Source: Acidobacteriota bacterium (GTDB lineage: Bacteria; Acidobacteriota; Thermoanaerobaculia; Gp7-AA8; JAHWKK01). From it: a DNA stretch of 64,000 bases. Location: NCBI GenBank assembly GCA_019347945.1, contig JAHWKK010000011.1, positions 1 through 64,000 of the forward strand, read 5' to 3'. The notes under the pieces are model-generated. The model made no database searches. It was not told where the DNA came from and saw only the letters and a list, made by a program, of their open reading frames with translations. Positions 60,387-64,000 of this stretch are shown piece after piece. Position numbers and translations under genes: made by a program. Numbering within the stretch: the stretch's first letter is position 1; each line of letters starts with the position of its first letter.

Positions 60387-60928
60387 TCAGGTGCGACGGC
60401 TCACCATCTCCACCAGCCTGGTCACCGTGTTCCAGTTGCGGGCGGTCACCGGGACCCCGAGCAGCCGCTCCACGCTCGCCGCGAGTTTCGACCGGCCGAT
60501 CCCGTCCGGAGCATACAGATAGAACACGTTCCCACGGATCTCGAACTGCTCCTTTTCGCTTCGCTTCGACTCGAGACCGTCCCGGTCGACGCTCCCGGCT
60601 GGCTTGCCCAGAAAGAACAAGTGGAGCGCCCCGGGATCTCTTTCCCCTCCGGACACGGGTTCTTCTTCACTGCCTCATTCAGCTCCGCCCCGCGGAGAAT
60701 CATCACCTGAGGCGCGAATTCATGGCGTTCTTCAATCGCTTTCGTGATCCGCTTCTCCAGGCCGCTCCGATTCTTTACGGGTGAGCTGAAGACGACGTTT
60801 CCGCTCTGGATGTGGGTCTCGGCGTCCTTCAGTCCGAGCTCGTCGAAAATCGCGCGAAGCTCGGGCATCGGAAGCCGGTGACGCCCTCCGACGTTGATGC
60901 CCCGCAGCAAGGCTACCCAGACTGGCAC
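60387..60928 (-). pseudogene. DUF1697 protein gene with apparent frameshift
   Basis: The N-terminal half (GTG at 60928: VALLRGINVGGRHRLPMPEL, THIQSGNVVFSSP) and the C-terminal half (LHLFFLGKPAG, NVFYLYAPDGIGRSKL, TARNWNTVTRL) are both typical DUF1697, but they lie in different frames. The switch occurs in the G/A-rich run near 60640 (GAGGGGAAAGAGA), a -1 shift. A one-base deletion in the genome, an assembly error or programmed slippage would all look like this. If restored it would be about 180 residues. Confidence 0.75.
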
Positions 60929-61188
60929 CGTTCAATCATCCCTCATTGGGAGGGATATCCGGCGATGCACTTTTTTTCGTTCAGGAACCGACAGCCACTA
61001 TTTTTGTCACAGACTCGCAATCATTCCCCTCCTCTGCCCTCGTTCGAGGCCAGGCTCGTTGACACCCGCACGTCTTTATGGTTTCTTTCGTCAGCCGCGA
61101 TCGACCAGCAGTTGCATTCGCAACCGGGATTCACGGCGTTTCCAGCCACCGAACGCTCCAGCCGAAGCTTCCAGGAGGTGTCACCACA

Positions 61189-62658
61189 GTGAAAGTCGAA
61201 GTCCAGACGCAGCTCAACCCGGAAAAGATCGACAATCTCTACGTGATGTTGACGGAGGGTTCCGACGCCCCCCTCAATCTGCCGGAGTCGCTCAACACGC
61301 TTCTGCGCGACATGATCGAAACTTCGGGCTTCAGCGGCAGATCGGAACAGATGGTCAGCCTGATCTCCGACGAGCCACGGAAACTCACCCTCGTCGGACT
61401 GGGAAAGGCGGAAAAGCTCGACCACAAAGTCGCCCGGGCAGGCTTTTTCCGGATTGCGCATCATGCGCAGAAGAACGTGGACGAGGAGATCGCGGTCGTT
61501 TTTCCGTACCGGGTCGGCGAGATGACCGACAAGGAGATGACGGTTTGGGCCGCGGATCAGCTCAGCCATGCAGACTACCGATACGACCGGTACCTGAGCG
61601 AAGAGGACGATGAGAATCAGAAAATCGAGATCCACGCCACGCTGATCGCGCCCGAGTCGATCGACAAAAAAACCGGCCGAAAGCTCTCGGAGGAATCTCA
61701 GAAGATCGCGGAAGCAGTTCGAACCGCGAAAGACCTCGCGAACGGGCCCGGCAACTTCATCACCCCTGAATATCTCGCGCAGCGCGCAGAGGAGCTTGCA
61801 AAGGAGTATGGATTCTCGTGCACGGTGTATGACAAGAAGGCGATCGAGAAGATGAAGATGGGGGGGCTTCTGGCGGTCAACCAGGGATCGGATCGCGAGC
61901 CCCGTTTCATCGTGATGGAGCACCGTCCGAGGAAGGCCGGCAAGACGATCTGCCTCGTCGGCAAGGGGATCACCTTCGATTCCGGCGGCATTTCGATCAA
62001 GCCTTCCGAGCGGATGGAAGAGATGAAGTTCGACATGTCGGGCGGAGCCGCCGTCATCGGAATGATGCAGGCGGTCGCGGCCCTCGGCATCCGTCACAAC
62101 GTGATCGGACTCGTCCCGGCGACGGAGAACCTCCCGAGCGGTCGCGCGTACAAGCCCGGCGACATCATCCGGACCATGTCGGGAAAGACGGTCGAGATCG
62201 TCAACACCGACGCCGAAGGGCGGATGATTCTCTGCGATGCGCTCCACTACTCGACCCGCTACGAGCCCGACCATCTGCTCGACTTCGCCACGCTCACGGG
62301 AGCGTGCGTAATCGCGCTGGGGACAGAGGCTTCGGGGCTCTTCTCGAACGATGATGAACTGGCTCGAAAGTTGATTGATGCAGGCGGACAGGTCGGCGAG
62401 AGACTCTGGAGATTGCCCGAGTGGGACGACTATCTCGAATGCATCCGCAGCGAGTGGGCGGACGTCAAGAATTCGGGTGGGCGCTCCGCCGGGGCGATCA
62501 CCGCAGCCGTGTTCCTCAAGCAGTTCGTGGAGTGCGACTCATGGGCTCACGTCGACATCGCCGGTACCGCATGGGCAGACAACAAGACAGCGAGAGAACG
62601 AAAGGGAGCGACCGGAGCCGGCGTACGCGCCACCATCCGCTTCCTGCAGTCGCTCTGA
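61189..62658 (+). CDS. pepA: Leucyl aminopeptidase (M17 family)
   Basis: A 489-residue cytosolic zinc/manganese aminopeptidase. Metal and active-site motifs are LVGKGITFDSGGISIKP (about residues 256-272), MKFDMSGGAAV and NTDAEGRMILCDAL (about 335-348). I chose the GTG at 61189 because CCAGGAGGTG lies about 9 bases upstream; an in-frame start at 61078 adds an unrelated segment. The N-terminal domain is shorter than in E. coli PepA. The 3' end overlaps the following lipoprotein frame. Confidence 0.94.
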   Translation: MKVEVQTQLNPEKIDNLYVMLTEGSDAPLNLPESLNTLLRDMIETSGFSGRSEQMVSLISDEPRKLTLVGLGKAEKLDHKVARAGFFRIAHHAQKNVDEEIAVVFPYRVGEMTDKEMTVWAADQLSHADYRYDRYLSEEDDENQKIEIHATLIAPESIDKKTGRKLSEESQKIAEAVRTAKDLANGPGNFITPEYLAQRAEELAKEYGFSCTVYDKKAIEKMKMGGLLAVNQGSDREPRFIVMEHRPRKAGKTICLVGKGITFDSGGISIKPSERMEEMKFDMSGGAAVIGMMQAVAALGIRHNVIGLVPATENLPSGRAYKPGDIIRTMSGKTVEIVNTDAEGRMILCDALHYSTRYEPDHLLDFATLTGACVIALGTEASGLFSNDDELARKLIDAGGQVGERLWRLPEWDDYLECIRSEWADVKNSGGRSAGAITAAVFLKQFVECDSWAHVDIAGTAWADNKTARERKGATGAGVRATIRFLQSL

Positions 62659-63725
62659 CGCTGCTCGCGATTCTGCTCGCCGGCTGCGGCGGCGCTGAGG
62701 GGTCTCAGGCCGCACCTCCGGAAACCGGGGCGGAGGAAGAAGAAATTGAATCCGCCGAATCGGCCGAATCGCCGGCGATGCGCTTTCTCCCGAGAGACGA
62801 GGACATCGAGGGATGGCGCCTGACCACCGACCCGCGCGTCTACATCGGTCCGGGTGCCCGACGATGGCTTGCCGGGGGTGCCGCGCCGTTTCTCGATTAC
62901 GGTCTCGTCGATCTCACCGTCGGGCGCTACGAGAGCGAGGTCGGAAACAAGGTCGCCACGGTCGAGCTCTTTCGCTTCCCCGATTTCGTCCAGGCCTTCG
63001 GTGCCTGGACCAGCCAGCGCGGCGGAAATACTGAGACCGTCGACCTCGGCAACTCCGCCTTTACCACCGACGAGTCGATCCAGGTCTGGAAAGGACCCTT
63101 CTTCATTCGCGTCATCGAGCTGGCCGCACCGAGCTCCGGCCCCCTCTCCGATCCCGGCGCGCAGAGCGTCGCTGCTTCCGACGATTCATCCGATGAGACC
63201 GAGCCCGCCGCGGAAGGCTCCATCGGGACTCTGACACGCGTCGTTCTCGAAGACATCCCCGCGGCGGAGGGGATGCCGGCGGTCCTCGGGTTTCTCCCGT
63301 CCACCCACCGGATTCCCGGTTCCGAAAAGTACAGCGTCCGCGAGGGGCTCGGAGTTACCTATCTCGGCAATTCATTCACCGTCGATTATGCGCTCCCGTC
63401 CGGCAGCCGGGTGACGGGACTGGCGCTCCCCGCTCCCGGCAAAGAGGTCGCCACGCAGATCCTCGAGGCCTACAAGTCCTTTTTCGAACGAAACGGACGC
63501 GTGCTCGACGCCGTACCGAACCTCGGGGAAGACAATTTCACCGCCGAGGATCAGTACAGGGGAAGGGTCGTCGCTCTACGCATCGACCGGTTCGTCGTCA
63601 TCTTCCAGGGCTTCGCGGAAATGCCCGAGCTCCAGGCGCTCGCGATCGAATCCGATCGCCGGATTCTCGATGCGATTCGAAGGGCGCTCGCACGGGCGGA
63701 AGCGGAGCGCCGCGAAAGAAGCTGA
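62571..63725 (+). CDS. DUF6599 lipoprotein
   Basis: About 384 residues with a lipobox ILLAGC (about residues 32-37), then an acidic linker and a DUF6599-like domain beginning FLPRDEDIEGWRLTTDP with FLDYGLVDLTVGRYE. The start is uncertain: the ATG at 62571 lies 88 bases inside pepA and gives a long basic n-region (RRTRHHPLP) before the hydrophobic core. Family function unknown; it is presumably anchored in the outer or inner membrane. Confidence 0.78.
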   Translation: MGRQQDSERTKGSDRSRRTRHHPLPAVALTLLAILLAGCGGAEGSQAAPPETGAEEEEIESAESAESPAMRFLPRDEDIEGWRLTTDPRVYIGPGARRWLAGGAAPFLDYGLVDLTVGRYESEVGNKVATVELFRFPDFVQAFGAWTSQRGGNTETVDLGNSAFTTDESIQVWKGPFFIRVIELAAPSSGPLSDPGAQSVAASDDSSDETEPAAEGSIGTLTRVVLEDIPAAEGMPAVLGFLPSTHRIPGSEKYSVREGLGVTYLGNSFTVDYALPSGSRVTGLALPAPGKEVATQILEAYKSFFERNGRVLDAVPNLGEDNFTAEDQYRGRVVALRIDRFVVIFQGFAEMPELQALAIESDRRILDAIRRALARAEAERRERS

Positions 63726-63749
63726 CTCCTCGGTAGCGAGGAATGACGG

Positions 63750-64000
63750 TTACGCCTCGACCAGACCATCGAAGCGCTCCCTCATGTCGCGAAGGTCGTT
63801 CTCTTCGCTGTGACATCGCTCGCCTGCGCGGAGGATCATCCGCGCATGCTCGAGAAGTATCTCCCGCCGGTCCGGCCGCTCGCAGCGGTCCAGGAGGTCG
63901 GCGATGCGTTCGAGCAGGCGGATCGTGACCGCGACACTCGAAGCTCCGTATTGTCGAATGTGATCGAACGCGGTATCGCAGATCCCGGGAAAGTCGAACG
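63750..64000 (-). CDS. C-terminal part of an unidentified, mostly helical protein (5' end outside the window)
   Basis: Eighty-three codons are visible. The sequence reads FDFPGICDTAFDHIRQYGAS, then VTIRLLERIADLLDRCERPD, with later EHARMILRAGERCHSEENDL, and stops at TAA 63750-63752. The helical IRQ-LLE pattern recalls the C-terminal region of DUF2254-type membrane proteins, but that assignment is weak. Only the minus strand keeps this frame open to the window edge. Confidence 0.5.
   Translation of the reverse strand, partial: FDFPGICDTAFDHIRQYGASSVAVTIRLLERIADLLDRCERPDRREILLEHARMILRAGERCHSEENDLRDMRERFDGLVEA

Overview
This is a GC-rich chromosomal window from a Gram-negative bacterium. Outer-membrane beta-barrels, a TonB-dependent receptor, many lipoproteins and sigma-54 regulation all point that way. 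The mix of DUF3187 and DUF6599 proteins, sulfatase-like proteins ending in LRSLGYL, and short word-like tandem repeats between genes suggests Acidobacteriota, perhaps the Thermoanaerobaculia. That placement is inference; no rRNA or other marker gene is present. No tRNA, rRNA, CRISPR array, phage or insertion-sequence transposase was recognised.

1-23 kb is mixed housekeeping and envelope genes: a PQQ-type sugar dehydrogenase-like protein, a quinone oxidoreductase, PhhB, an NtrC-type regulator, an Rrf2/DUF3187 pair, two acyl-CoA desaturases, a PIG-L-type deacetylase, a sodium/solute symporter with a small membrane partner, phosphofructokinase, a thioredoxin/YHS cluster, cysteine synthase and several hydrolases. 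23-31 kb holds a large serine hydrolase-TPR lipoprotein, a penicillin-acylase family hydrolase, an OmpW-like protein and a HEPN/MNT toxin-antitoxin pair. 31-40.7 kb looks like a surface-polymer locus: a GT-C membrane protein, two alkaline-phosphatase-superfamily membrane proteins, a methyltransferase, a formyltransferase and an asparagine-synthetase-like amidotransferase.

40.8-55 kb is the most interesting part. Two tandem sterol-desaturase-like oxygenases and an Asp/Asn-hydroxylase-like protein flank a tightly packed, translationally coupled run: PqqD-like protein, a 45-residue peptide with a YxxP leader and a Trp-Trp C-terminus, an HprK-like kinase, three consecutive ferritin-like (diiron) proteins, a His-rich polytopic membrane protein and an S24/S26-type peptidase. 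A second asparagine-synthetase-like protein and one intact plus one broken NTP_transf_5 nucleotidyltransferase follow. I read this as a candidate ribosomal-peptide (RiPP) modification system that uses several non-haem iron enzymes. A second small peptide resembling NHLP-clan leaders lies at 54.5 kb. 54.8-64 kb returns to ordinary genes: DUF72, a thioesterase/TetR pair with a well-defined promoter, a sugar-dehydrogenase-like/TonB-receptor pair, a frameshifted DUF1697 gene, leucyl aminopeptidase and a DUF6599 lipoprotein.

The intergenic DNA is remarkable. Five families of short tandem repeats (units near GAAGAGTGA, TTGGAGG, GGGATCA, TCCGACGGG and a roughly 115-bp unit) sit directly at the 3' ends of genes, in several cases supplying stop codons or C-terminal tails. 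A dispersed element of about 250 bp occurs in four to five copies in both orientations.
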